Source: Thermus arciformis
GTDB lineage: Bacteria; Deinococcota; Deinococci; Deinococcales; Thermaceae
Direction: 5' to 3'
Length of the DNA stretch: 50,929 bases
NCBI RefSeq assembly: GCF_900102145.1
Contig: NZ_FNBC01000017.1
Span: forward strand, 1-50,929
Part shown: piece by piece, positions 21,586-36,938 of the stretch
How positions within the stretch are numbered: position 1 is the stretch's first letter
Layout of the letters: each line of letters begins with the position of its first letter
Notes under the pieces: model-generated
Database searches by the model: none
Told to the model about the DNA's origin: nothing
What the model saw: the letters and a program-made list of their open reading frames with translations, nothing else
Made by a program: the position numbers and the translations under genes

Positions 21586-21954
21586 TTAGGCTAGGCGGCG
21601 GAGGGCCTCCCAGGCCCCCTCCCGCTCAAAGAGGAGCTTCCCTTCCCTGAGGGCGGCCGGGACCACGCCGAAACCCCCCTTGAGGCCCGCCACGGCCTCG
21701 CTCAGGGTGTAAGGGAAGACCTCCACCCGGCGCACCCCTTCCGGGCGGTAGCGCACGAGCCTTTCGGGGAAGGGAAGAGGGGTGTCCCGGAGGAGGACGA
21801 GGAGGTCGGCGTCGCTGAAGGCGGTGGCCTCCCCCCGGGCCAGGGAGCCGAAGAGGACCACGGCGAGGACCTCGGGGCGCTCCCCCAAGGCCTTGGCCGC
21901 CTCGGCCACCTCCTTAAGGCGGGCCTTGGGGTCAAAGCGGAAGACGCGGGTCAA
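21586..21954 (-). CDS. MNT-type nucleotidyltransferase domain protein
   Basis: This 122-residue minimal nucleotidyltransferase has the motif [20 protein letters not shown] (GSxxxGxxxxxSDxDL). MNT proteins usually pair with a HEPN-domain partner as toxin-antitoxin modules in which MNT AMPylates or otherwise silences HEPN. The start is a TTG that overlaps the TGA of a 15-codon upstream frame (TTGA), with a GGAGG inside that frame. No full HEPN gene is adjacent. It is the first long gene of the hslV-hslU-TPR operon. Confidence 0.75.
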   Translation of the reverse strand: MTRVFRFDPKARLKEVAEAAKALGERPEVLAVVLFGSLARGEATAFSDADLLVLLRDTPLPFPERLVRYRPEGVRRVEVFPYTLSEAVAGLKGGFGVVPAALREGKLLFEREGAWEALRRLA

Positions 21955-21998
21955 AGCTTTTCCTCCACGAAGGCCAGCCAGTCCCGGGCCCGGTTCAC
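21951..21998 (-). other. 15-codon upstream frame resembling the start of a HEPN protein
   Basis: From GTG 21998 the frame reads [15 protein letters not shown] and stops at TGA 21951-21953, overlapping the TTG start of the MNT gene. HEPN proteins that pair with MNT commonly begin M-N-R-A-x-D-W-L, so this looks like a HEPN N-terminus cut short. It contains the ribosome-binding site of the MNT gene and may now act as a translation-coupling leader. Confidence 0.5.
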
Positions 21999-22058
21999 CC
22001 CCTTATTATCCCACGCCCTAGGGGAACCCACGGCACACACCCCGCCCACCCCTTCCCC

Positions 22059-22064
22059 TAGACT
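22059..22064 (+). promoter_or_regulatory. -10 box TAGACT of a leaderless MoxR gene
   Basis: TAGACT is followed by 7 bp and then the GTG start at 22072. The same hexamer and layout precede mglB (45349-45354). No clear -35. Confidence 0.45.
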
Positions 22065-22071
22065 GGTAAGG

Positions 22072-23466
22072 GTGAAGGCCAAGACCCTAGGCGAACTCAG
22101 GCGCACCTACCCCCTGGAGAAGCTCCGCCGCACCGTGAAGGACGAGGCCCGGGAGAACCTCCGGGAGAAGCTCAGGCGTGGGGAGAGGCTCTTCCCCGGC
22201 ATCCACGGCTACGAGGACACGGTGATCCCCGCCCTGGTCCAGGCCATCCTCGCCAAGCAGAACTTCATCCTCCTCGGCACCCGGGGCCAGGCGAAAAGCC
22301 GGATCCTGCGAAGCCTCACAGGCCTCCTGGACGAGGAGGTCCCCGCCCTCGCCACGGAGCTTCGCGACAACCCCCTCTTTCCCATCTCCCCCGAGGGAAA
22401 GCGCCTTCTGGAGGAGGCTGGGGACGACGCCCCCATCGTCTGGCTTTCCCGGGAGGACCGGTACGTGGAGAAGCTCGCCACCCCCGACACCACCGTGGCC
22501 GACCTCCTCGGGGACATGGACCCCATCAAGGCGGCCAGGCGGGGCACGGGGATGGCGGACTTGGAGAGCATCCACTACGGCCTCCTGCCCCGGGCGAACC
22601 GGGGGATCTTCGCCGTGAACGAGCTCGCCGACCTCGCCCCCAAGGTGCAGGTGGCCCTCTTCAACATCCTCGAGGAGGGGGACGTCCAGATCCGGGGCTA
22701 CCCCCTCCGGCTTCCCCTGGACGTCTGGCTCGTCTTCACCGCCAACCCCCAGGACTACACCGCCCGGGGCAGGATCGTGACCCCCCTCAAGGACCGCATC
22801 GGGAGCGAGATCCGCACCCACTACCCCCGCTCCCTGGAGGAGGGCGCCCGGATCAGCGCCCAGGAGGCCTACGTGCCGGAGGGGGTCCTGGTCCCGGAGT
22901 GGGTGAGGCTTTCCGTGGAGGCCGTGGCCTTCGCCGCCCGGGAGGACCGCCGCGTGGACCAGACGGCGGGGGTCTCCCAGCGCCTCGCCATCAGCCTTTT
23001 GGAGGTGGTGGCGGCAAGCGCCGAAAGAAGGGCCCTCCTCTACGGAGGAAGGCCCGTGGCGAGGCCTCTGGACCTCTACCAGGGGCTTCCCGCCATCACC
23101 GGAAAGCTGGAACTGGAGTACGAGGGGGAGCTCCAGGGGGCGGAGAGGGTGGCGCGGGAGATCGTGCAAAGGGCCTTCGGCCTGGTCCTCCCCCGCTACC
23201 GCCTGAGGACCGAGCCCATCGTGGCCCACTTTGAGGAGGGGAACCTCCTCACCCTGCCCGAAGGGGACGTGGAGGAGGCCCTTAGGGCCATGGCCGGGGT
23301 CCCGGGGCTTCTGGAGGCGGCCCGGGCCCTGGCCGAGGGGGAAGCCCCTGAGGTTTTGCTTTCCGCCGGGGAGTTCGTCCTGGAGGGCCTCGTGGGGCGG
23401 CGGAAGCTCTCCCGGGGCGAGGCGAGCTACCAGGCGGCGGAGCGCCCGAGGAGCTATGGCAACTAG
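22072..23466 (+). CDS. MoxR / ChlI-like AAA+ ATPase
   Basis: This 464-residue ATPase has a P-loop variant [10 protein letters not shown] (near residue 70), [40 protein letters not shown] as Walker B (NE rather than DE, as in this ChlI-like subgroup), and [15 protein letters not shown] as sensor 1. MoxR and Mg-chelatase-type ATPases work with von Willebrand A partners as chaperone or metal-insertion machines. The VWA partner is two genes downstream. It starts at a GTG without ribosome-binding site. The 3' end overlaps the nucleotidyltransferase gene by 11 bp. Confidence 0.85.
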   Translation: MKAKTLGELRRTYPLEKLRRTVKDEARENLREKLRRGERLFPGIHGYEDTVIPALVQAILAKQNFILLGTRGQAKSRILRSLTGLLDEEVPALATELRDNPLFPISPEGKRLLEEAGDDAPIVWLSREDRYVEKLATPDTTVADLLGDMDPIKAARRGTGMADLESIHYGLLPRANRGIFAVNELADLAPKVQVALFNILEEGDVQIRGYPLRLPLDVWLVFTANPQDYTARGRIVTPLKDRIGSEIRTHYPRSLEEGARISAQEAYVPEGVLVPEWVRLSVEAVAFAAREDRRVDQTAGVSQRLAISLLEVVAASAERRALLYGGRPVARPLDLYQGLPAITGKLELEYEGELQGAERVAREIVQRAFGLVLPRYRLRTEPIVAHFEEGNLLTLPEGDVEEALRAMAGVPGLLEAARALAEGEAPEVLLSAGEFVLEGLVGRRKLSRGEASYQAAERPRSYGN

Positions 23467-23758
23467 CCTGGACCGGGACAAGGAGGCGGTCCTAAAGGCC
23501 CTGAGGCCCTTCCTCCAGGGCACGGGGACGAGGCTTTTCCTCTTCGGCTCCTTCGCCCGGGGGGAGGGGCGGCAGGCCTCCGACCTGGACCTCGCCCTCC
23601 TCTCTCCCACCCCCCTCGCGGACCTCATGCCCCTCCTTCGGGAGGCCCTGGAGGAGGCCCCCGTGGTGCGGCGGGTGGACCTCGTGGACCTCGCCGAGGC
23701 CGACCCCGCCTTCCGGGAGCGGGTGCTTAGCGAAGGGGTCCTATGGGCCGAGTTTTAG
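23456..23758 (+). CDS. MNT-type nucleotidyltransferase inside the MoxR-VWA operon
   Basis: This 100-residue protein has [23 protein letters not shown], the nucleotidyltransferase signature, and a C-terminal [24 protein letters not shown] block common to MNT proteins. The ATG at 23456 lies inside the end of the MoxR gene. Placement between a MoxR ATPase and its VWA partner is unusual; the family normally accompanies HEPN. It may modify a protein of this complex or be a passenger. Confidence 0.8.
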   Translation: MATSLDRDKEAVLKALRPFLQGTGTRLFLFGSFARGEGRQASDLDLALLSPTPLADLMPLLREALEEAPVVRRVDLVDLAEADPAFRERVLSEGVLWAEF

Positions 23759-23774
23759 GGCTTAGGAGGTGGCG

Positions 23775-24998
23775 ATGAAGGCCATCCGCTACAGCCGCTA
23801 CGAGGGAGGCCTGGAAGAGCTTTCCCCCGAGGAGATCCTCTCCCTCCTGGAGGACTTCCTCCTGGACTCGGGGTTTTCCGACCCCTTCCAGCGCTACGAC
23901 CCAGACCCTAACCGCGCCCCCACCCTCGAGGACCTCTACGACGCCCTCCTCCAGGCCCTCCTCAAGAACGAGCTCGTCCCCGAGGACTGGCTCCGCGAGG
24001 CCCGCTTCGCCAACCGCAAGGAGGAGACGAGGCTCTACCAGGCCATCCAGGGGATGATCCGGAAACTCCAGGAGGCGGGCTACCTGCGCCTTCCCGGGGA
24101 GGACCCCACGGAGCCCGCCCAAGGAGGGTACCGGGGCGAGGCGGGGGAGGCCCGCCTGGAGCTCACGGAGAAGGCCTCGGACTTCCTGGGCCTGAAAAGC
24201 CTCCGGGAGCTCCTCGGGGCCCTGGGCCGCAACCCCCCGGGCCTCCACCCCACCCCCCACCACGCCCCCGGGGTGGAGAAGACGGGGGAAACCAAGCCCT
24301 GGGAGTGGGGGGACCCCTTGGAGCTCAACGTTCCCGAGACCCTCAAGAAGGCCGTGGCCAAGGGGCTGGAAGGCCTTTCCCACGAGGATCTGGTCATAGA
24401 CCTCGCCGAGTACACCGCCAGCATGAGCACCGTGGTCCTCCTGGACTGCTCCCACTCCATGATCCTCTACGGGGAGGACCGCTTCACCCCGGCCAAGAAA
24501 GTGGCCCTCGCCCTCGCCCACCTCATCCGCACCCAGTACCCCGGCGACCGGGTCCGCTTCGTCCTCTTCCACGACACCGCCGAGGAGATCCCCCTGGCCA
24601 AGCTCCCCCTGGCCCAGGTGGGCCCCTACCACACGAACACCAAGGCGGGCCTGGAGCTCGCCCGGACCCTCCTTAAGAAGATGGGCGGGGAGATGAAGCA
24701 GATCATCCTCATCACCGACGGCAAGCCCTCGGCCTTAACCCTGCCGAGCGGGGAGATCTACAAAAACGCCTGGGGCCTGGACCCCTTGATCCTGGCCGAG
24801 ACCCTCAAGGAGGCCACCTTGGCGAGGCGGGAAGGGATCCCCATCCACACCTTCATGCTCGCCCGGGAACCCGAGCTTCTCGCCTTCGTGAAGAAGCTTT
24901 CCCAGATCACCCGGGGCAAGGCCTACCTCACGAGCCCCAGGAACATCGGCAAGTACCTCCTCCTGGACTTCCTCAACAAGAAGGTGCAGAGGAACTGA
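23775..24998 (+). CDS. VWA-domain protein, MoxR partner
   Basis: This 407-residue protein has an N-terminal helical region ([21 protein letters not shown]) and a C-terminal von Willebrand A domain. The MIDAS motif is [20 protein letters not shown] (D-x-S-x-S type), with Thr in [11 protein letters not shown] and Asp in [10 protein letters not shown] completing the metal site. Such proteins use Mg to bind partners and are remodelled by MoxR ATPases. The ATG at 23775 has an AGGAGG spaced 6 bp; GTG 23769 is less likely. It is coupled to the last small gene by TGATG. Confidence 0.85.
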   Translation: MKAIRYSRYEGGLEELSPEEILSLLEDFLLDSGFSDPFQRYDPDPNRAPTLEDLYDALLQALLKNELVPEDWLREARFANRKEETRLYQAIQGMIRKLQEAGYLRLPGEDPTEPAQGGYRGEAGEARLELTEKASDFLGLKSLRELLGALGRNPPGLHPTPHHAPGVEKTGETKPWEWGDPLELNVPETLKKAVAKGLEGLSHEDLVIDLAEYTASMSTVVLLDCSHSMILYGEDRFTPAKKVALALAHLIRTQYPGDRVRFVLFHDTAEEIPLAKLPLAQVGPYHTNTKAGLELARTLLKKMGGEMKQIILITDGKPSALTLPSGEIYKNAWGLDPLILAETLKEATLARREGIPIHTFMLAREPELLAFVKKLSQITRGKAYLTSPRNIGKYLLLDFLNKKVQRN

Positions 24999-25222
24999 TG
25001 GCCCCCTTGCGCTTGGCCCTTCTCCTAGAGCGCTTGAGGCGCCCCAAGGTCTTCCCCAAACCCCTCCCCGCCTTGGTGCGGCAACACCTCGAGGTGCGGC
25101 CCCCCCTCTCCCTGGACCTTCCCTACTACGCCGCACGGAGGGAGAGGGGCTACGCCCTCATCCCCTGGGACCGCTACATGGAGGAGGCCGAGAGGGCGCT
25201 GGAGGAAGCGGCCCGCCTTTAG
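24998..25222 (+). CDS. Small protein at the end of the MoxR-VWA operon
   Basis: This 74-residue protein (APLRLALLLERLRRPKVFPK...) begins at an ATG sharing its A with the VWA stop. It is basic at the N-terminus and acidic-helical at the end (RYMEEAERALEEAARL). I recognise no family. The tight coupling suggests a function with MoxR and VWA. Confidence 0.65.
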   Translation: MAPLRLALLLERLRRPKVFPKPLPALVRQHLEVRPPLSLDLPYYAARRERGYALIPWDRYMEEAERALEEAARL

Positions 25223-25291
25223 CCCTTCCGCTCGGCCAGAACCCGGCCCTCCGTCAGGGCCCGCCGGGCCAGGGGATTGGCCTCGGCCCTC
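25219..25291 (-). pseudogene. Fragment resembling a nucleotidyltransferase C-terminus
   Basis: On the minus strand a short frame reads ANPLARRALTEGRVLAERKG before a TAA at 25219-25221. The pattern (N-P-x-x-R-x-A-L-x-E-G-x-x-L) resembles the C-terminal end of MNT nucleotidyltransferases. It follows a HEPN-like fragment, so the two could be the remains of one HEPN-MNT pair. The match is short. Confidence 0.35.
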
Positions 25292-25667
25292 GGGGCAAAA
25301 TAAACGCTTTGAGGGCCTTCTCCGCTGCCGCATCTGGTCGCGCGCCCTGCCACCCGATGGCCCAGGCCGCCTCCCGCACCTGGGAGAGGTTGGGGGAGCC
25401 GTCCTCCAGGGAAGGGGTGCCCACGCTCAGGAAGACCACCTCCGCCTGGGGGATGGCCTCTTGGTACCGCGTGGTGAAGGAGAGCCGGTCCCGCACCAGG
25501 GCCAGGGTCTCCTTGGCGTGGGGCTCGTAGAAGGGCGGCTCGCCCCGCTTAAGCCCGGCCACCTTGCCCTCGTCCAGGTCCACCCCCACCACCTCGTGCT
25601 CCACGTAGGCGAGGCTTAGGGCGGTGGTGAGGCCCACGTAACTCGTTCCAATGACGTCGACTTTCAT
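25254..25667 (-). pseudogene. Truncated UDP-sugar dehydrogenase fused to a HEPN-like fragment
   Basis: From ATG 25667 the first about 105 residues are the N-terminus of a UDP-glucose/GDP-mannose dehydrogenase: a Rossmann motif GTSYVGLTTALSLAYVEHEV with VGVDLDEGKVAGLKRGEPPFYEP and VVFLSVGTPSLEDGSPNLSQV. A full enzyme has about 430 residues. After AAWAIG the homology breaks and ARPDAAAEKALKAFILPRG follows, which resembles the QAAEKALKALLL helix of HEPN domains. A deletion probably joined the two. The product is unlikely to be an active dehydrogenase. Confidence 0.7.
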
Positions 25668-25734
25668 CGGCCCCTCCACATTCCCCTTCTTTGTTCTAGC
25701 ACGTGAGGGGTGGGAGCCAGGCTAAAAGCGCGCC

Positions 25735-25885
25735 TCACCCTTCCTCTAGCCTTTGCGCCTCCTCTAAAAGCGCCCGGAGGAGCCCGGGGCTTGGGGCCTC
25801 CACGTAAACCCGCACCACGGGCCCCGTGCCCGAGGCCCGGAAGAGGACCTAGGCCCCCTCGATGGCGACGCGGAAGCCTCCGGCA
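25735..25885 (-). pseudogene. Phosphomannomutase/phosphoglucomutase C-terminal remnant with amber codon
   Basis: The minus strand reads GFRVAIEGA, a TAG, then [20 protein letters not shown] and [15 protein letters not shown], ending in a TGA at 25735-25737. This is the C-terminal phosphate-binding domain of a phosphohexomutase, where WVLFRPSGTEP is conserved; the TAG stands where Trp is expected. The rest of the enzyme (about 400 residues) is missing. With the truncated UDP-sugar dehydrogenase it marks a lost exopolysaccharide locus. Confidence 0.7.
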
Positions 25886-25984
25886 CCGAAGCAAACTGCC
25901 TCCATCGGGGGGATATACCAGGAAACCGAGGGCGCTCGGTGCGAATGCCCGCCCTCCCCCCGGGCCGATGGGGAAAATGAGGCC

Positions 25985-26467
25985 ATGGGAAAACTCTGGC
26001 CCTTCCTCCTCTTCCTCCTCCCCCTGGCCCTGGCCCAGGACTGGGCCCTCACCCGTAGCCAGACCCTCACCGCCCAAGGGGCCAAGGCCTGGCGCTACAC
26101 CCTAAGCCCCCGGGGCGGGGAGGCCCGGGCCCTCTGGGAGGCCCTTTCCCTCCAGTACCGCGACCACCTTCGGGCGGGCTACCGGGTGGACCTGGGAAGC
26201 TGGCGGCTTTACTTCCTCGGGGGAAAGCTCCGCCTGGAGAGGCACTGCCAGGCGGTGAACCCCGCCTGCTTCACCTTCGGGGCCCTGCCGGTGGAGAAGG
26301 CCCGGCAGGACCGCTTCCTGCTGGAGCTTTCCGCCCTCCTGGACCAGGCCCTGGGGGAGGCGGCCAAGACTGGGGGCGCGGTCACCTTAAGCCGGCTTTT
26401 CCGGGCGGAGCTAAGGCGGAACCAGGCCCCGCCCTACCCGGCGGCTCCTTCGGGCTGGAGGCCCTGA
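25985..26467 (+). CDS. Secreted protein of unknown function
   Basis: This 160-residue protein has a clear signal peptide (MGKLWPFLLFLLPLALAQ). The mature part contains LSLQYRDHLRAGYRVDLGSWRLYFLGG and two cysteines (LERHCQAVNPACFTFG) that could form a disulfide. No family is recognised. The open frame extends upstream to 25862, but the signal peptide fixes the ATG at 25985. A small membrane-protein gene follows 12 bp later. Confidence 0.7.
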   Translation: MGKLWPFLLFLLPLALAQDWALTRSQTLTAQGAKAWRYTLSPRGGEARALWEALSLQYRDHLRAGYRVDLGSWRLYFLGGKLRLERHCQAVNPACFTFGALPVEKARQDRFLLELSALLDQALGEAAKTGGAVTLSRLFRAELRRNQAPPYPAAPSGWRP

Positions 26468-26479
26468 AGGGGTTCCGGT

Positions 26480-26623
26480 ATGCCCTTCCCCATGAAGCGG
26501 GTGCTGGTCTGGGCCTTCATTTTGGGCGCCGCCCTGGCGGGCCTCGGGGTTCTTCCTCCTGAGCTTGGGGCCTGGGGGGCAGACCTCCTTTTCCTCCTCC
26601 TGGGGCTTCGCGCCCTGCGGTAG
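26480..26623 (+). CDS. Small membrane protein, 47 residues
   Basis: The frame from ATG 26480 encodes MPFPMKRVLVWAFILGAALA followed by a polar turn and a second hydrophobic helix (GADLLFLLLGLRALR). It therefore has two predicted membrane helices. An in-frame ATG at 26492 is an alternative start. It lies between the secreted-protein gene and bshA on the same strand. Function unknown. Confidence 0.55.
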   Translation: MPFPMKRVLVWAFILGAALAGLGVLPPELGAWGADLLFLLLGLRALR

Positions 26624-26664
26624 ACTCGGGGCATGATCCGGCCTGGGCCTTCGGAGGGAAAGCG

Positions 26665-27759
26665 GTGAGGCCCCTCCGCCTGGGCCTCGTGGCCTACCCC
26701 GGGCTTGGGGGAAGCGGTATCGTGGCCACGGAGCTCGCGGAAAGGCTCGCCCGGATGGGGCACCAGGTCTACCTCTTCGCCACGGAGAGGCCCTTCCGCC
26801 TCTCCCGGGAAAGCCCGGTGACCTACGTGCCCGTGGACCTCCCCTACTACCCCGTCTTCCCCGGGCCCCTCTACACCCTCTCCCTGGCGGGGACCCTGGA
26901 GCGGGAGGCCAGGCGGCTCGGACTGGACCTGGTCCACACCCACTACGCCATCCCCCACGCGGCGGCGGCCTACCTGGCCTTCGGCGAGGCCTTTCCCCTG
27001 GTCCACACCCTCCACGGCACGGACGTCTCCCTCCTGGGGATGGACCCCGCCTTTCATGGGCCCACGAGGCGGGCCCTCCAGGCGGCCCGGGCCACCACGG
27101 CGGTGAGCCGGGCCCTGGCCAAGGAGGCGGAAAGGGCCTTTGGGGTGCGGCCCCGGGTGATCCCGAACGCCGTGGACCCGGAGCGCTTCCGGCCCCGGCC
27201 GGAGCACAAGAGGCGCTACGCCGAGGAGGGGGAGTGGCTCCTTCTGCACGCCTCCAACTTCCGCCCCATCAAGCGGGTGCCGGACCTGGTGCGGGCCTTC
27301 GCCAAGGTGCGGCGGAGGCTTCCCGCGAGGCTTCTCCTCCTGGGCAAAGGCCCCGAGGAGGCCGAGGCCCGGCGGGTGGCGGAGGAGCTCGGGGTGGCCC
27401 CCTGGGTCACCTTCCACCCCCCCACCCCCCACCCCGAGGAGGTGCTGGGGGCGGGGGACCTCTTCCTTTTGGCCTCGGAGGAGGAGTCCTTCGGCCAGGC
27501 GGCCCTCGAGGCCCTGGCCTCGGGGGTGCCGGTGGTGGCCACGGCGGTGGGGGGGGTGCCGGAGCTCGTCACCCCGGAGGTGGGGAGGCTTGTGGAGCTT
27601 GGGGACCTGGAGGGCTTCGCCCAGGCAGTGCTGGAGCTTCTAGAAAGCCCAGATCTAAAGAGGATGCGCGAACGGGCCCGGGAGTACGCCGTGGAGCGCT
27701 TCCACCCCGAGAGGATCACGCGAGAATACCTGGAGGTCTACCAGGAGGCCCTGGGTTAA
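26665..27759 (+). CDS. bshA: BshA: GlcNAc L-malate glycosyltransferase of bacillithiol synthesis
   Basis: This 364-residue GT4 glycosyltransferase joins UDP-GlcNAc to L-malate, the first step of bacillithiol synthesis. BshA-specific segments are YPGLGGSGIVATELAERLA at the N-terminus, DLVHTHYAIPHAAAAYLA, LVHTLHGTDVSLLG, and HASNFRPIKRVPDLVRAF. The donor site has EEESFGQAALEALASGVPVVA (E-x7-E). The GTG at 26665 follows GGAGG with suitable spacing. The other bsh genes are not in the window. Confidence 0.9.
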   Translation: MRPLRLGLVAYPGLGGSGIVATELAERLARMGHQVYLFATERPFRLSRESPVTYVPVDLPYYPVFPGPLYTLSLAGTLEREARRLGLDLVHTHYAIPHAAAAYLAFGEAFPLVHTLHGTDVSLLGMDPAFHGPTRRALQAARATTAVSRALAKEAERAFGVRPRVIPNAVDPERFRPRPEHKRRYAEEGEWLLLHASNFRPIKRVPDLVRAFAKVRRRLPARLLLLGKGPEEAEARRVAEELGVAPWVTFHPPTPHPEEVLGAGDLFLLASEEESFGQAALEALASGVPVVATAVGGVPELVTPEVGRLVELGDLEGFAQAVLELLESPDLKRMRERAREYAVERFHPERITREYLEVYQEALG

Positions 27760-27760
27760 G

Positions 27761-27794
27761 GGCCCCGCCCTGGCTAAAGCCAAGGCGGGGTACC
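27761..27794 (+). terminator. Hairpin between bshA and lon (GGCCCCGCC / GGCGGGGTACC; copy 3)
   Basis: A 12-bp stem with one C/A mismatch (27763-27774 with 27779-27790) closes a TAAA loop and is followed by TACC. It separates two convergent genes and shares the flanks of the dispersed hairpin at 359-400. It could terminate bshA and lon from either side. Confidence 0.6.
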
Positions 27795-30212
<2,418 letters not shown>

Positions 30213-30322
30213 GGCGTTCCTCCTTTCCTCTTGGCTCGTTTCCTTTGGGTCCATAGTCTAAGCCTACCCATATCAAGTTTACTGCGAAATGGCTTTTCAC
30301 GCAAAGGGGGAAGGCCCTGGCG

Positions 30323-30328
30323 TATGCT
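30323..30328 (+). promoter_or_regulatory. -10 box TATGCT of a leaderless DUF1517 gene
   Basis: TATGCT is followed by 6 bp and the GTG at 30335. This layout implies a leaderless transcript. It lies in the divergent lon / DUF1517 region. Confidence 0.5.
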
Positions 30329-30334
30329 CTAGGG

Positions 30335-33717
<3,383 letters not shown>

Positions 33718-33725
<8 letters not shown>

Positions 33726-34243
33726 GGACTGGGAGGCCTTCTACCGGGAAGCCCTAGAGGAAAGGAAGCCCGCCTTCGTGGTGCGGGCCTACGGCCCCTT
33801 CGTCCCCGAAGGGCCGGTGCTGGACCTGGCAGGGGGCTTGGGGCGGAACGCCCGCTACTTCCTAGGGCGGGGCCACCCCGTGGTCCTGGTGGAGAAGAGC
33901 CGGGAGGCCCTGAAGAGGCTCCGGGGGACCCCGGGGCTTTCTCTCCTGGAGCTGGACCTCGAGGCCCCCGGGGCCCTGGCCCGCCTGCCCCAAGGCCCCT
34001 TCGCCGGGATCGTGATGGCCTACTACGTGAACCGGCCCCTCCTCCAGGGCCTCGCCCCCCTCCTCCTCCCCGGGGGGCTTCTCCTCGTGGAGGGCTTCTC
34101 CCGGAAGGAGGCCCAAAGGCGGGGAAGGCCCCATAGCCCCTTCTACTGGGAAGAGGAAGAGCTCCTCACCCCTCCCCCGGGCCTGGACTTAAGGGCCTTT
34201 GGGGAGGGGTGGATGGAGGGGTACCGGGCCTACGCCGTCTACC

Positions 34244-34254
<11 letters not shown>
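33718..34254 (+). CDS. Class I SAM-dependent methyltransferase
   Basis: The 178 residues include the SAM-binding motif I VLDLAGGLGRNARYFLGRGH, an acidic residue after the second strand (VVLVEKS), motif II ELDLEAPGALARL and a post-motif LLLPGGLLLVEGFSRKEA. It resembles TehB-like small-molecule methyltransferases; the substrate is unknown. It ends in an 11-bp convergent overlap with the Fe-S oxidoreductase gene. Tellurite-resistance tehB and terC homologues side by side are suggestive but not proof of a metalloid role. Confidence 0.82.
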
Positions 34255-36229
<1,975 letters not shown>

Positions 36230-36250
36230 GGGCGCCACCTCCTTATACTC

Positions 36251-36264
36251 GGTAAAAGTTTACC
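36251..36264. promoter_or_regulatory. Palindrome GGTAAA-AG-TTTACC between divergent genes
   Basis: A perfect 6-2-6 inverted repeat lies 22 bp upstream of the Fe-S oxidoreductase start and 40 bp upstream of the divergent small gene. It overlaps the expected promoter region of the former, so it may be an operator. Confidence 0.4.
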
Positions 36265-36289
36265 CCATACCCCAGGCTTGGCAAGAGCG

Positions 36290-36295
36290 TACAAT
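36290..36295 (+). promoter_or_regulatory. -10 box TACAAT of a small membrane-protein gene
   Basis: TACAAT is followed by 8 bp and then the ATG at 36304, again suggesting a leaderless or near-leaderless mRNA. Confidence 0.45.
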
Positions 36296-36303
36296 GGCCT
36301 GCC

Positions 36304-36507
36304 ATGGAGACGGCGGCCTTTCTCCTCATGGCCTTCTTCGGGCTTCTGAACCTCTGGGTGTTCCATCGCTTCCGCAGGCCCCTCCTGCCCCTGGTGGCGG
36401 CCCTCTTCGTGAGCTTCTTCGTCTTCTTCCTCTCCCCCGCCCTAGGCCTCCTCGTCTTCCTCCTGGGCCAGACCCTGGCCTTCTACCAGGCGGGGAAGAG
36501 GGCGTAG
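36304..36507 (+). CDS. Small membrane protein, 67 residues
   Basis: Two hydrophobic helices (AAFLLMAFFGLLNLWVF and LLPLVAALFVSFFVFFLSPALGLLVFLL) are separated by a basic HRFRRP turn. It may lie in the membrane with both ends on one side. No family recognised. Its end overlaps the end of the convergent DUF212 gene by 25 bp. Confidence 0.65.
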   Translation: METAAFLLMAFFGLLNLWVFHRFRRPLLPLVAALFVSFFVFFLSPALGLLVFLLGQTLAFYQAGKRA

Positions 36508-36938
36508 ACGGCGAGGGCCACCAAAAGGCCCAGGAGGGCCCCCACCAGGACCTCGAGGTAGGTGTGGCCCAGAAGCTCCTTCAGGGGCTCCTGGGCGAAG
36601 CCCTTCTCCACCAGCTTCTGCAGCTCCTCCACCAGCTGGTTGAGGAGCTGGGCGTGGAGGCCCGCCGCCCGGCGGATGCTCGTGGCGTCGTACATGACGA
36701 TGAGGGCGAAGACGGCGGCCACGGCGAAGAGGGGGCTGTCAAACCCCTCCCTCAGGCCCACGCTCACCGCCAGGGCGCTCACCGTGGCGGAGTGGGAGCT
36801 GGGCATCCCCCCGGTTTCCAGGAAGCGCTCCCACTGGAAGCGGCCCTCGAGGCGGTAGTAGAGGAAAAGCTTCAGGGTCTGGGCCAAGAGGTTGGCCAGG
36901 AGGGCCGTCCAGAAAACCCCGTTAGCGAGGAGTTCCAT
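36483..36938 (-). CDS. DUF212 / YuiD-family membrane protein
   Basis: This 151-residue protein matches the DUF212 family, related to the PAP2 acid-phosphatase fold: ANLLAQTLKLFLYYRLEGRFQWERFLETGGMPSSHSATVSALA near the N-terminus and VMYDATSIRRAAGLHAQLLNQL in the middle. The S-S-H-S motif corresponds to PAP2 motif 2, but the other catalytic residues are not obvious, so enzymatic activity is uncertain. It overlaps folD by 17 bp. Confidence 0.85.
   Translation of the reverse strand: MELLANGVFWTALLANLLAQTLKLFLYYRLEGRFQWERFLETGGMPSSHSATVSALAVSVGLREGFDSPLFAVAAVFALIVMYDATSIRRAAGLHAQLLNQLVEELQKLVEKGFAQEPLKELLGHTYLEVLVGALLGLLVALAVYALFPAW

Noticed and set aside
22087-23628. Minus-strand open frame of 513 codons over the MoxR gene
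   Set aside because: It is an antisense shadow with low-complexity Gly/Pro/His composition.
30213-30254. Lon start at the upstream ATG 30254
   Set aside because: A probable -10 box TAGACT immediately precedes it and no ribosome site exists; the ATG at 30212 has AGGAGG and fits the family start.
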